A stretch of 64,000 bases of DNA, from positions 10,237,306-10,301,305 of the forward strand of contig OZ029921.1 of the NCBI GenBank assembly GCA_964023275.1. The letters run 5' to 3'. A model generated the notes under the pieces. That model was given only the letters and a program-made list of their open reading frames with translations, was not told the origin of the DNA and did no database searches. Origin of the DNA: Norana najaformis (Eukaryota > Annelida > Clitellata > Crassiclitellata > Hormogastridae). Within the stretch, counting starts at the first letter, position 1. The number at the start of each line of letters is the position of its first letter. The translations under genes were made by a program, and so were the position numbers. Below, in pieces: positions 12,190 through 24,319 of the stretch.

Positions 12190-12212
12190 CCCCCCCCCCC
12201 CCAAAAAAAAAG
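12190..12212 (+). repeat. poly-C followed by poly-A tract
   Basis: A run of Cs is followed directly by a run of As. The complementary strand is a poly-G run. Confidence 0.85.
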
Positions 12213-12989
12213 AGGTCAAAAATTGATTGTCTATCGTACTGATTATTCTTCTTCTTGGTTTGCACACATGTTATGATAAGTTTTGGTTGTTCGACAGACA
12301 AATTTTTGACTAATTACCTCCGATCACTCGTCTACCCACGGATCGGGATTCCTCATGCGGACCTGAATTTTGTTGCATTATTGTATAGATGTCAAATCAT
12401 TGTGCACACGTTGCTCTGCTATGTTGCAAGTGATATACGCCGTAAAGTTATCAACAACAGAGGTTAAAATACGAGTGACGATTCTGGAACAAAATAAAAC
12501 ATAAGTCAGTGTTGTTTTGTGAATCACCAGTGGAAATGTACAAAAGTAATCGTGCCATAGGCTGCCACATACGTGGTGTTCCGGTCAACAGTTTTGATCT
12601 AATTCTTTATAAGATGCAAAACATGCCTAGCCACTTAGAAGTGATTGGACTTGTGAACAAATCATATTTAGTGCAAAACGTTTGTGCACAAATTTGACTT
12701 CAAATTTGATGCCTAAATATTTTAAAGGCAGCTTTAAAGACTTTATAAATTAGCGGCATTGTCTTCTGTTCACAGGAAATAAGAATCGTTATCAAATGTT
12801 GTAATTTGTTAATTGTTGAATTTAGGACATATAAAAATTATACAAAAATCAAAATTCGAGTGTTGGCTGATTATTAAGTTTCCCAAACTACTGAAACGTA
12901 AAGTATCAAAAAGGCAATATTAGAATTTAAAATTGTTAAAGTAATGATGTTGTAATTTTTGTAATTTTTTATTCTGGACGTCTAGTCTA

Positions 12990-13270
12990 AACCAGGGTCT
13001 GAATGTGATAACAGCGTAGTACAATGGAGGTTTGATAGGAAAAGAAATGGATGGGTCGACATCAAGGTGATCAGGAAGATAAGTTTAATCAAGACATCAC
13101 GAATTATGCTGAAATCGGATCTTAGCACTAGGATATCAAGAGCATGGCCTTTAGCGTGTGTTCAGAAGGTGATGTGCGGGCAAAGATCGAAAGAAATCAG
13201 GTGTCAGTGAAAGATAAAAGAAATGTAATAGCTTGAATCGACATGAATTTCAAAGTCGTTCCCATGAATA
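12990..13270 (-). mobile_element. LINE endonuclease scrap
   Basis: The minus strand encodes THAKGHALDILVL, the decayed counterpart of the GHTLDLVIT stretch that follows the endonuclease core of CR1/L2-like LINEs. Stops are frequent. Confidence 0.5.
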
Positions 13271-13279
13271 GGAATATGC

Positions 13280-14135
13280 GTTTTCAGATATATCTGTGTG
13301 TAGGACACACTTGTTATTAATTAATTAGTTAATTTTTATTCATTTTTATTTGTAAAATAATAATTCTACTCACATTTTTGCGCTAGGTCATGACGTCATC
13401 TTTCGAGTTTCTTTATTAAACAGAATATATTAAGGTATAAGAATAATAGAGTAAGGCCTATAGAATATTTTAAAGTGCACAAAAGGGCAAATTATGCATA
13501 TGTATGTGTGCATTTAAAATATGAATTAGGAGCTCTGTTAGCCGGGGCGTTGCCATAGCTGTTATCGTTGTTATATCACAACGGCGGTTTTTTGCCACTA
13601 ACTTGTTACAGAACAGTAGCCGGCAACACTTTTTTCCTTCGTTATCATAAAGCAGTGCATCTAAAATAAGGACTATTGGCCAGCAGCAGTGTTGCTTCAA
13701 TAGCAGGCAACTCCGCATCAAACATACTGGCGACTGCTACTACAAAACATTAAGTTTTAGTGAATATATAGCTTGTACTACTGCATAGTGAAAAATTTAT
13801 GAGCTAAGCTTCGTTTATGGTGCAAAAACAGTGAGCATTAATGTCAAGAGAAACTGTACACTTAAATAATAAGTGTTAACGGTAATATAACACAGAAACA
13901 CATTCTAAATCTTACTGTTGGTGGAGATGACCAGTAGTAAGGTTTGGAAAGTACTGGCACTTAATATCTGATGTTTTACCTGTGTCATTTGTGAGTTAGG
14001 CTGCTTATTTAGACACTTAATATAGTGCCTTTTAAGTACCTAATAAAAGCACTGCCTACGCTAGCCTGAATAACGTAAAGGTATAAGAACAAAAAGTTCA
14101 TCAGTAAGCAGTAAACAGTTCTTAGAAAACTAGAA
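13280..14135. other. non-coding, no gene seen
   Basis: AT-rich sequence without a recognised coding frame or named repeat. Confidence 0.4.
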
Positions 14136-14139
14136 GTGT

Positions 14140-14350
14140 CACAACTGGCGGGCTCCCGCACACACGAGTCGAAACTAAGGGGGCTCCCCATCCCCAGAGT
14201 TCAGGGTTGATACTACGTTCAGGGTTCCTGGACCGCGCACGATGCGTAGAAGATGCTGAACGTCGTCCACGGACGAAGTCCACAACACACGGGGCCTTCG
14301 CCGTCTGATGCTCTCTCGCAGATGGTAGAAGATGCAGCATCCAAAATATT
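14140..14350. repeat. dispersed low-copy repeat, copy 1
   Basis: A GC-richer block with a CTCTCGCAGATGGTAGAAGA stretch near 14311. Related sequence occurs near 49300-49680 and 50400-50750. Similarity is also visible in the minus-strand conceptual translations. The family is not recognised. Confidence 0.45.
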
Positions 14351-14569
14351 TATAGAGCTTCCAAAGCTGTGCAGGACAAGTTTCGTTCACCGAATCCCAT
14401 TTTTCTACTTACAGGCGTCGTTCATTGGTCTGTAGGTCTGACCATCTGAGGCTCGACTGTATTAAATTGTCGTTAATATTAAACTGAAAACTTGTTTTAA
14501 AGTAACTACTAATTATGATCAAATACTTTCAAATCTTTAAAAGTAATCAAGTCCCTTCTATTCTACTGG

Positions 14570-14652
14570 CCCACACAATCTGCCACCTTCGACACTGTCG
14601 ACCATGCCATCTTGCTCCATCGCTTTGAGCACTGGTTTGAAATAACAGATGT
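14570..14652 (+). mobile_element. CR1/L2-like reverse transcriptase scrap
   Basis: Translation gives SATFDTVDHAILLHRFEHWF, the well-known SAAFDTVDH-ILL region of LINE reverse transcriptases. The frame ends soon after. Confidence 0.65.
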
Positions 14653-14834
14653 TGGATGTTGTTTTTGACTCCAACCCTATCATTCAGTGAACACATTAAC
14701 TCTATGTGTAGGTCTGCCCATATCTACATCCGTGATATTCGTAGCATTAGGCGTCCTTTTCTGCTCTGGTTTGTTCTTTGTTACACCAATATTTAAAAGT
14801 CTAGGCCCAGGCAGAAGCAGTCGAATGCATGGTT

Positions 14835-15890
14835 GGGATCAATATAGATTCATGAAAGGCGAGAAACAAGAGATGCTAAGGGAACCTTGTGGGTGCTGAC
14901 AGAGAGAAGCTTCCAGCACGTTAAAGACATTATATGTGTACTACGAGAAGTCTTTCGACAGGGTAAACTGGAGGAAACGATTGAGTGCACTCAGAAGATT
15001 GGAAGTCGAAAGGACAGGAGGTTCATGGGAAATTTCCACATGAATCAGAAGGTCAGGAAAAGAATAGAAGGAGAATATTCAGAACATGGATTACTTAGCA
15101 GAGGGGTAACGAAGGATTTCTCTCTCACAACTGTTCTTCAATAACGATAGTACAGTTAGGAACTTATCCTTGGAAGCATTGAAAGACATGACCGAGGGAG
15201 TGAGGTAGGAGGCAGGTTGATGAATGCCCTACGATTTGTTGACGACCAGGCGAAGTTAGCAAGTAGCCAAGAAGATCTGCAGAAAATAATGGGCCGTCTG
15301 AATATGATCACAACAGAATATATTATGTAAATAGACAACAAAAAGAAAAAGATTAAAAAGATATGCAGGGAAGTAGAAACATTAATGAAAATAACTTTTA
15401 AAAGGGTGAGAAAATAGAACAGGTTAAGAAGTATGCTACTCGAAACGCGAGCTTACGCAATATTTTGAATCTTATAAGGATATAAAAAGTAGAATAAGAA
15501 GGACAAGGACGCAATTACACAGAGAAGAGAGTTAACGAGAAGAAAATTTTAAAAACGAATGGCTAAAACCTTTCTATAAGAAACTTGGACCATCGGTACG
15601 ATGGACAGGAGATTGAAGGTTTTCGAGATGTGAATATGGGGAAGGAAGAAGTTAGTCGGAGAGAATATAAAACAAACGAAGTGTTGTAAATGCTGGGAGA
15701 AGAAAGATCTCTGATGGCTACAGTTAGAATGCCGCGACATATACTGAGAGGGCACGCCATCCTAAGCGAAGGAAAAATATAGGGCAAGAAAACAACAGAA
15801 ATTCCCAGAAAGATGTTATTGAACTGGACATATGAACCTGTTCTCGAGGGCAGAGATTCTGAAGGTCTATCCATTCTATGCTTAATTTTA
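14835..15890 (+). mobile_element. degenerate LINE reverse transcriptase (RTE-like relatives)
   Basis: In shifting plus-strand frames the sequence encodes QYRFMKG, then YYEKSFDRVNWRK (about 14938-14975), then KVRKRIEGEYSEHGLLSRGV. The catalytic box follows as FVDD at 15234-15245, with ASSQEDLQKIMGRLN after it. The 3' part (15660-15780) resembles the C-terminal tail of these LINEs. Stops and frameshifts mark it as inactive. The clade is inferred from memory of motif style only. Confidence 0.7.
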
Positions 15891-15899
15891 TGGATATAA

Positions 15900-16890
15900 C
15901 TGGTGTTTTGGGGTCCGCGTGGCCCAGTCTAAATTCCAGCTACAATAAGCACATAAGTCAAATTTCAAGTCATAGTTAATTGATTTTCAATATACAGGGA
16001 GTCAACAAACCTCACTGCCTCTGCTCAAGAGATGTCCTCCTTTAATTTGGCTCGCACTAATGTATTTAAGCTACTCTTCGTTTGTGTCAATACTTTTGCT
16101 GACACTGAATTACTCTCTACAAATGCCCGTGTTCTAATTGTAGGACTCATAAAATAAGTACAGATTACGTTCTTTTTGTAGTTAATTCAGCTATAAATAG
16201 TTAATTTTAAAATATATTTTATACATTTGAAAATTTTAATTAATCCACATTTTTGAGTTCATTTTTTCTTTAATTTGAGCTATAAACCATACAAACCGCT
16301 CAAGTCATTTGATTCATATTTCAGTAGCCATTTTTAACTTTATTATGCATTCGTAAAATTTATTTTGTAAATTTAAAAAAAAACTCGTCTTGATAGAACT
16401 TTGCATCCTCTATCAACACATGGCTGATTTTATTTTGATGTGAAAATAATTTTCGCGTGTTTCGTTCTAAATTTAATGTTTTGTCCATCACAATCAAAAT
16501 TTTATTTATTGATTCTTATTTCTGGCGGCATTGCGCATATTTTGAGCTATTAAAAACTAAAACCGTTTAAATGACACAAACTTTACGTAAATGATTTGGC
16601 CTCTATAAGACTTAGAAAAGTCATACACGCAGAACCCTTTGGAGTTAACGTTGAATTCTACGATGCACTAAAGGGACCCGAAGCGTTGACAATTCCACAG
16701 CCTCCGGCTGTCCGCTGATTGACAATCAGATTTTCCAGTAGCATCGCTCCTTGCCCTGAAGGAAGGAGTGCTTTAACCTCAGAATCTGAATCATTCACTG
16801 GGGTCCTTGGCAAGTCTTGCTCTCTTGAAAGGGTGTTAGCTCGATCATTTGTCTTGAGCATCACTCTGCACTCCGATCATGTGTGTGTGT
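15900..16890. other. AT-rich non-coding stretch
   Basis: No gene is recognised. A minus-strand frame at 16658-16864 has no known motif. Confidence 0.4.
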
Positions 16891-17194
16891 ACTAATAACA
16901 CTGGTCAACATAGAAATCGTTACTGACTGGAAAAGGCCCTAATGTGTAGCATCTTGGTGTGCTGAACACGAATATAACCATAAAAATTTTTTATTGGCTC
17001 TCGTTTTGAAAATATTTCATATAGTTCATTTTTTATGTTTCACCATGTAAATTTATGCAGTAGGACTGCGACAATATCCTAAATAAGTCTAGAATGATGT
17101 AATATTCCACCTCATTGCATAATCCCATCATGGACACATCATGCACAGTTGATTACGTCATTTTCTGATGCAATGTAAAACTACAGCCAGTCGG

Positions 17195-17233
17195 CTGCTG
17201 ACGTAAGATGACGTCAGCAGTGTACTATATAAA
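17195..17233 (+). promoter_or_regulatory. transposon promoter: CRE-like palindrome plus TATA box
   Basis: A perfect inverted repeat (CTGCTGACGT ... ACGTCAGCAG, 17195-17220) holds TGACGTAA and TGACGTCA, consensus sites for CREB/ATF-type bZIP factors. A TATATAAA box follows at 17226-17233. The first ATG of the transposase frame is at 17349. The same arrangement is present, inverted, in copy 2. Confidence 0.6.
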
Positions 17234-17348
17234 GCGAGTCGGAACGGTTGAGCATTTACAATATTACAGACTTTGTGCGAGACAGTTTAAGTTACTGTTT
17301 TATAAAACTATTATTACTTTATCCATTTAGATACAATACAGAACAGTA

Positions 17349-19032
17349 ATGCCTCGGAAGTGCGTAAATACTGTGGACAACTTTTGTTACATTTGTGGGG
17401 AAGTGACCAACCAGAAGAAAAGTATCACTTATTAAGTCAAGAAGGCATATCATGCTTACTTCGAATGCAAGGTTGGTGACCAAGACAAGCCATGGGCCCC
17501 GCATATATGCTGTGCTACATGTACAACACAGCTTTCACAGTGGTTGAATGCAAAAGACCATCAATGCCGTTTGCAGTTCCCATGGTGTGGAGAGAGCAAA
17601 GCAACCACGTAGATGACTGTTACTTCTGCTTGGTTCCTCCTCTTTCCGGTGGAATAACGAAGCAAAAGAAGTCGACAATAGTCTACCCAAACATTCCGTC
17701 AGCATTGAGACCAGTTCCACATGGTGATGGACTTCCTATTCCAGAACCTCCAGCAGAATATATTTTCCTTGATTCATCTGATGAGGACAAGGGTGAGCCG
17801 ACATGTTCTTCTCCTGGTCCGTCAGCGTGCAGTGATCCCGATTTTCACTGTGGTGCATCATCAACCCCACACAGAATAACACAGGAAGAACTAAATGACC
17901 TTGTTCGTGATTTGGACTTATCCAAAAACAAGGCAGAATTGCTAGGATCAAGACTCCAACAATGGAATCTTCTAGAAGAAGATGTCACAATTACTTCATA
18001 TAGAAAGCGCCATCAGCAGTTGGAACCTTTCTTTATGAAGGAAGGTAATCTGGTATTCTGTTCCAATATTGACGACCTCATGAATGCCTTACAGATCACT
18101 CATGACCCACAAGAATGGAGACTCTTTGTAGACTCTTCAACACTGAGTCTTAAGGCTGTGCTTTTGCACAATGGAAACCGTCTTCCATCTATTCCATTAG
18201 CGCATGCTGTCCACATGAAAGAGACATACGATAACCTAAAACAGCTACTGCATTCCATTGACTGTAACAGGTACAAATGGCACCTGTGTGGTGATTTGAA
18301 GGTAGTTGCCATTTTAATGGGACTGCAGCAAGGATATACAAAATATATGTGTTTCTTGTGTGAGTGGGATAGCCGAGCAAGAGAGTTGCACTACGTGCGG
18401 AAGGAATGGACTCCCACACAAAACATGGCAGTTGGACAGAAGAATATCCAGCACCCAGCTCTGGTCGAGGCTCACAAAATCCTACTACCACCCCTTCACA
18501 TCAAACTAGGTTTGGTGAAGAACTTCATGAAAGCCATGGACCTCACTTCGCCAGCTTTCCGATACCTGCATGAAAAATTCCCTCGACTCAGCGAAGCAAA
18601 GATTAAGAGGGAGTTTTTGTGGGTCCTCAGATTAGAGAACTCTTCAAAGATGACCGCTTCAACAACTTGCTGGAGGGTGATGCGAAACAAGCATGGAATG
18701 CTTTTCGTCTAGTGTCTACAGACTTTCTGGGGAATGTTAGGGCAGAAAACTACAAGGAACTAGTAGAAGACATGCTCAAGCAGTACCAGAAATTTCGCTG
18801 CAATATGTCTCTGAAGATGCATTTCCTTCATTCCAATCTGGATTTCTTCCCTGACAACTGTGGTATGGTTAGTGACGAACATGGCGAACGTTTTCATCAA
18901 GATATCGCAACAATGGAGCAAAGGTACCAGGGAAAATGGTCCACTACAATGTTGGCTGACTACTGCTGGACACTCCGCAGAGATGCTCCCGAACAGCTGT
19001 ACAAGAGACAGGCAAAAAAATCTAAGAACTAG
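17349..19032 (+). pseudogene. transposase-like gene with one stop and two frameshifts
   Basis: The frame opens at 17349 with MPRKC and a CYICGE motif (Cys pair of a zinc-finger-like N-terminus). It meets TAA at 17433-17435, continues with a CC..C motif (HICCATC), and shifts frame in an A-run near 17556. The main frame then runs to 18712 (406 aa when read from 17492). A second shift near 18606 moves to the frame ending at 19032 (137 aa), which contains SDEHGERFHQD. I recall related uncharacterised proteins in many invertebrates. Their uninterrupted versions support reading these as lesions rather than introns. The middle portion (GDLKVVAILMGLQQGYTK, CFLCEWDSR) looks well preserved. Copy 2 carries the same three lesions. 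Catalytic residues cannot be named with confidence. Confidence 0.7.
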
Positions 19033-19249
19033 TCTATGACCTGGTTTTTACAAATATTAACTGTAAGTGTATCACTATTGGCATGCATTGTGCGATATAA
19101 AATTATTTCATTTCAGATTACAAAAAAACTAGAGCCAATTCGGCATTTTCACTGTCATATTCGTGTTCAGCACATACAAATTGATAAGAACTGACTAATT
19201 TCATTTCAGTAACATGACTTTTGTAAAAATTTGTTGTCCAGTGTAATTT

Positions 19250-19985
19250 TACACACACGGTAATTTATAAGATGCGTTTTGATGTGGCATTATGAATTTA
19301 GAAATGCGCTACATCAGTGCAACAAAATACTGCATCCAATCGAATGGAATGAGGTACGCAACAAGCATCTGTTATTAAATTTTAAACCGGTGGAAGGCGG
19401 ATGACTGGAATGTCGCATAAATCAAGGGAAGAGAAAAGATGTCTGTTAGAAGGGTAGACTTGGTGTACGGAACAACAGATGAGAAAAACACAGAGAATAC
19501 CGTAAACATGAAATGATAAAGTTGACAACAGATGTTGCAATTCAAGCATACAACAGCGGCGTTACATATGGACAACGCTAAGAGAGACTCATGGCCCAAA
19601 ATACCAGTTATAGGTTACAAAATGCTAAGGCAACGAATATCGTAGATAGATGGTGCACTATCTACAGATCAGAATTTATATTGTTTGAACGACTTGTCAA
19701 GAAGCCCTGTGTGGTTACCAGTTGATGATGGTCAATCTGCCCATCATCCTATTAACAATGCAAAGTGCAGAATTGAGGTCAAAGGCAGCTGATAGGACGG
19801 CGTAGGCAGACAAAGACAAGTGCCCGACGGTTTCTGTTAAGTGAAGCAACTAACAGACGCAGACTGAATAGAGTGTCAACGTTTGTTTGTGTCAAAGGCA
19901 ATTAACGAATTGTTATTGTGTTATAAACACATCGTCTAAGAATTTAGAGAAAACTGTTACTGCAGTGAGACAAAACCGACGAATC
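19250..19985. other. non-coding, no gene seen
   Basis: No coding frame or repeat that I can identify. Confidence 0.4.
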
Positions 19986-19994
19986 TCCGTGTAG

Positions 19995-20190
19995 CCTATG
20001 TATTTATATATGTATATATATATGTATCCATGTATGTATATATTTATGTATATATGTATGCATGTATGTATTCATGTATGTATGCATATATTTATGTATA
20101 TTTGTATGCATGTATATATGTATGTATGTATGTATGTATGCATGCATGTATGTATAAATGTATATTTATATGTATGTATGTATATATGAA
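19995..20190. repeat. (TATG)n tetranucleotide microsatellite
   Basis: Imperfect TATG/TATA units with a pure run near 20118-20140. The Met/Tyr/Cys-rich frames it generates are artefacts. Confidence 0.9.
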
Positions 20191-20289
20191 CCTACATCCA
20201 TTCATGCATACATCTCCTAAAACCCAACCGATCTGTGTATACCAAACATCACTCCTCTGAAACTGTCCTCATCTCGCTGTTCAGGAAAA

Positions 20290-21015
20290 TGGTCATGGCG
20301 ATAGGTCGTCAATAAGTCATTTAGACGACATCTCCGCTGCCTTCGATACTATACATCACGAAATCCTTATCAAACGCTTCTCCTCTGTATTCAGAGTCTC
20401 TGACACTGCTCTATCTCGGATCAAGTCATGCTTTTCCGCTCGTTCTTTCACTCTTAATGCTGCTGGACATTCATCTAATCCTCACACTCCCACCTGTGAT
20501 ATTCCGTTCAGGATTCTCTTCTCCGTCTCCTCCTCTTCATTCTCTACACCTACACAATCAGCAAACTCATTGTCTCATCCTCTGCTGATTGTCATCTCTG
20601 TACTGACGAAACACAACTCTTCGCACCTTTCTTCCCTCACTCTTTTTCAGACGTACTGAATCATCTAAGTAACGCTATCACCAAGATATCAGCCTGGATG
20701 ACCCCCAAACATTCTATGCCTCGACCCTTCAAACACAGAATTTCTCACTATTTGCCTCCGCAAACAAATTAAACAAACCAATCTATCCTCCTGTCCTTTT
20801 TGCAAAGGATCTCACTTCACCTGCGCCTTACCTTTCTCATGTCCGCAATCTCGGAATCATCTTGGACAAAAATCTTACCTTTGCCGACCGCATCACACAG
20901 TTATCTCCCACTCGCTATATGCATATTCGCGACTTACGCCGACTTTGCTCCATACTAGATCATAAAACTGCTTACACCATACCCATATCGATTGTTCATT
21001 TTAAACCTTGACCAC
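20290..21015 (+). mobile_element. CR1/L2-like reverse transcriptase, degenerate
   Basis: Plus-strand translation gives LDDISAAFDTIHHEILIKRF near 20320-20380. Shifted frames then match NAITKISAWMT and VRNLGIILDKNLTFADR (about 20840-20890), and finally IVHFKP-like sequence near 20990. Motif order and spacing fit a CR1/L2-type LINE. Multiple frameshifts make it inactive. A SINE interrupts it at 21040, and its C-terminal part resumes after 21260. Confidence 0.75.
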
Positions 21016-21039
21016 TGTTTTCTAAAACATCGACTCGGT

Positions 21040-21215
21040 GGGACACGGTTTCCAATTGGTTAAAGCGCGGGGTTTGAGCCTTCTTTCATGAGACGGTTAC
21101 TGTGTAGGGACCCTGATCAAGTCCTTCACTCAAAATTGCTCAGCGCCATCGATTGATGCTTAATCATTAGACAGAGACGCTTAATGATTGCAGAAATGAT
21201 AATGATCATATTAAA
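21040..21215 (+). mobile_element. tRNA-derived SINE, copy B
   Basis: The head includes CAATTGGTTAAAGCGCGGGG, a tRNA-like A box. The core GCGCCATCGATTGATGC lies near 21142 and the end reads GACGCTTAATGATTGCAG with a short AAT tail. It sits inside a LINE, so it is younger than that copy. Confidence 0.7.
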
Positions 21216-21259
21216 TTAAACGTCATCAAACAATCGAGAAGTCTCTTGTCTATGAAGTC

Positions 21260-21547
21260 TCGAATACCATCACATAACCCAATTTCTCAAATCACTTCAT
21301 TGGCTTAATGCCCTTCAAACTTCTCAACTCTCTTGCATTCGCCAACTATTCCATATCCAACTGCCCAAATCTATTCTCTGTCTGCCTGTCTGCCTGTCTA
21401 TCTGTCTGTCTGTCTGTCTGTCTCTCTATCGGCCTCCAGTCTCCTAGTCTATCAGATTCTGCAACCGCTCCTTTAATCTACTCGTTTCTACATGTAGCTC
21501 TTTGGAATGAACTCTGGTTCTTGCTCAAGAAATTAACTACGAGATGA
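21260..21547 (+). mobile_element. LINE C-terminal remnant with (TCTG)n insertion
   Basis: Translation gives FLKSLHWLMPFKLLNSLAF, matching the SLHWLP region near the end of CR1/L2-like ORF2. It then passes through a CTGTCTG microsatellite (about 21380-21425), and ALWNEL marks the LWN-LP motif. It probably continues the LINE before copy B. Confidence 0.55.
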
Positions 21548-21549
21548 AT

Positions 21550-22260
21550 TTAGCAATAAGGTCGTTTTTATATCTTTAAAAAAGTTAAGAAAGTCATTGT
21601 TGATAAAGTTAAGAAAGTCATTGTTGAGAATTCCGACTTATTAAACATTTGTTTGTTGCATATATGCATATTAATACCTTTTTATTCTGTTCTTTCCTTA
21701 CGAATTTAAATTTTATCATAGCTATAGTAAGTGTTGTTATACATAAAATAGCTATTATTATTTTAAAATAATTCAGTTGCTATTACTTACAAGCAGAGGC
21801 CAGATGTTGTCTTATGTCTGCGGCTTTTTACCTGGCTCCAGCTGCACTGTTCATGGGGCTTATTACTTCGCAATCAGTGCAATAAATTACATGCTATGTT
21901 CTGATGCTAAGTTAAAGGCAGTAGCTAGAAAAGTCGAATGATTTCAAGGGAAAACAAAACCTAATTTGTTCAAAATTTCGCTCGTTTTTTTCCATTAAAG
22001 CAAAGGCCCATATAAGCCTATAATTAGTCTATATATATGAAGCTTTCATCAGTTGTATAGACCTATGAATCAAAGCAATTAAACAAGGCAACTTTGCAAA
22101 CGCGCTAAACAACATTCCTTTCAAGCTCAGCCCAGAACAGCGGGAATCCATAATTCGGCTAACTTTTGATGCTCTGCTGCGTCCGCACTATATATGACAA
22201 ATGACAACTTTATATGCAGTCATGACAGCTCGACACAACTTTCTTTGGGTAGGCAGTCTA
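21550..22260. other. non-coding, no gene seen
   Basis: AT-rich sequence with two direct copies of AAGTTAAGAAAGTCATTGTTGA near 21580-21625. Nothing else is recognised. Confidence 0.4.
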
Positions 22261-22350
22261 AACGAATTTGACTTATTGTACATTAGCGCCATTTGAACCG
22301 AGTCAGACGGCCATTTCAGCTACTGCATTCAGAGGTCGTCGCTCTGGCCC

Positions 22351-22434
22351 AAAGAATGGCCCACAGAATGGCCCACAGAATGGCCCACAGAATGGCCCAC
22401 AGAATGGCCCACAGAATGGCCCACAGAATGGCCC
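22351..22434 (+). repeat. 7 x 12-bp minisatellite (ACAGAATGGCCC)
   Basis: Seven tandem 12-bp units, the first with a variant start (AAAGAATGGCCC). Because 12 is a multiple of 3, it encodes four-residue repeats (NGPQ or HRMA by frame). It lies just before a LINE C-terminus. Confidence 0.95.
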
Positions 22435-22459
22435 TCTGCATGAAACTAAGTCCATTAAC

Positions 22460-22860
22460 AAGAACTATTAATAAACGACCTGATCAAGCACAAGGTTCTT
22501 TCCTTCTGACTGTGTGCCATGTCGTCATCACGATATTTTCATGGAACTATGGCGTCAACATATTTTCAACATTAGCATCCTTCGCTCGGCCACTCAAGAT
22601 CTCCTGTTTGTCCCTCGCATGCGAACCGCTGCGGACCAGTCCAGAAGCTTTGCCTATGTTGGTCCCACTGGCAACTGGAATCTTCTCCCTCGAGAATTGC
22701 GACTTCAGCTCCTTTCTCTCCCCCTCTCAGTGTTCCGCAGGCGCCTGAAGACTGTACTGTTCAACAGTGATTTTACTTTTTCGGGTAGGAAGCACCTCTG
22801 CTGAGTTTATCCTCTAAAAGGCGCTTTATAAATCTCAAATTACATTTACAATTGCAATTA
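22460..22860 (+). mobile_element. CR1/L2-like LINE C-terminus and 3' end
   Basis: The frame at 22514-22804 encodes LFVPRMRTAADQSRSFAYVG and NLLPRELRLQ, the VPR-R / NSLP-ELR signature of the ORF2 C-terminus. The 3' end reads GGCGCTTTATAAATCTC and then a (ACAATT)n-like tail to about 22868. Confidence 0.8.
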
Positions 22861-22879
22861 CAGTTACAAACTACACGTA

Positions 22880-23505
22880 ACAGAAAAGCATGAACCTAAA
22901 AGGAGCCCCAGAAGCCAATCAGACAACGTGGTGGTGTATTTTTGCAGCGTTTCTTTGGTTTACGATCTCAGCGCCAGCGACCTCAACCACTCTACATGAA
23001 TATTAAGAATATTATTATGAATATTAATATGCCAGGGTAACAATGACCTTCGAATTCTGGTTCAGGGAATACGTCGAAAGACCTGCGCCATCCATACCTG
23101 CAATCTCAAAGACATGTAGGGAGCTTTCTGGATTGCACCTGCAATACCTGCAGACTGAGTAACTGACCCCCGATAAACCGACTCAGGTAATAATGAACCC
23201 AGATCCTTTTCCTATATATGGACAGGTCAGAAGAGAGGACTAGTGGTGGTGAGTATTTTGAGCGCTCTCTGTATAAACATGTTTATAGACATGTTATAAA
23301 CATGTTTAGTCTATGTCCCTACGATGGCAAGGCGCTGCTTCGATTTGCCTGTGCAGCTGTGTTCAGCATATATTTTGCCTGCAAGACAATCAGGCTGTGA
23401 AGCTTGAAAATGCAGAAATGGTCGACATCTCAGGCACCGACAATTAACTCACTGACAAAATATTGAGAGGACTTAACGAATAGAATCCCCTCAACCTCAA
23501 CTTTA
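22880..23505. other. non-coding, no gene seen
   Basis: Contains a short palindromic cluster around TAAACATGTTTA (23275-23310). No coding frame is convincing. Confidence 0.4.
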
Positions 23506-23511
23506 GGTGAC

Positions 23512-23780
23512 AAAGCCTGGTTAGCTCATTGGTCGAAGCGACGTCAAGGCGCCTCTGTGCTTGAGGATGCCGGTTCGCTAACCGATAATGGCTATATTTC
23601 AGATATTTTAATCTCGGGCTAGAACAGTCCGTACAAGGGGACCTTAAATGGCGTGTTGCCCATTGAAACGGGGTAACGGTGGTGACAGATCGGGTTAGAT
23701 CCTTATCTCACCGGATCAATTCATTGCAAATTTAGCAGGATCAAGGCCACACGGTAACTATATAAAACCGTGTACATTTA
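23512..23780 (+). mobile_element. tRNA-derived SINE, a second family
   Basis: The head GCCTGGTTAGCTCATTGGTC is a good tRNA A-box region. CCGGTTCGCTAACCG, about 50 nt later, fits a B box. The body after 23600 differs from the SINEs at 4848, 21040 and 49952. The 3' boundary is uncertain. Confidence 0.6.
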
Positions 23781-24319
23781 TATTTACCGCTCGACGCCCA
23801 TGATGTGAATGTCAGCCGAATAAGCCATTGCGTGGTAATCCGGATTACATTTCGAAACAGTTCTTAACCATTAGTTTTTTGATCTGGAGAAATTCAGTAG
23901 GTTCATTTTGGAGCTCAAAATCAAACTCTCGCCGGGACTTTGCCCCTCGACATCCAAACCACATCGGAATGTAACAAAAGCTGTTTATGACCAGACTTCA
24001 TATTATCACATAATGCAGCAGAGTCTCAAAAGCAGAGCAGTTGCCTTTCCATGGTTCACAGTTCTTACAACTTCACTGAGTAAACTTTTCATTGCATCGT
24101 TAGACAAGACCTGCCGCAAAGTATGCATTTGGGGTTTTGGCAACAGTATGCAGTCGTCCGTGGCTACAGCACCAAACCGAATGTACAAGAAGTCATACTC
24201 TCTGCTAAAAATAGTGTGAATTCGTTAACGATGCTTCAGTTTGATATACGTCGTCGCCGACATCTGCGTCTACGGACGGAAAATCGACAGAATGCACGAA
24301 AAGAGATGACACCATATAT

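Larger units (their letters stand above)
16899..19243 (+). mobile_element. DNA transposon, copy 1 (2,345 bp, imperfect terminal inverted repeats)
   Basis: The element begins CACTGGTCAACA and ends with the inverse of CACTGGACAACA. A 17-nt subterminal block (GTGCTGAACACGAATAT) is shared between the ends at 16959-16975 and, inverted, at 19157-19173. It holds one transposase-like gene with its own TATA promoter. The same 2,345-bp sequence lies in inverted orientation at 59164-61508; every stretch compared is identical. Flanking TAA is present on both sides, but the second copy does not show the same clean duplication, so the target-site length is open. CACTG ends and a 3-bp duplication would suit the CACTA/Chapaev group. 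That is only inference. Confidence 0.85.
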
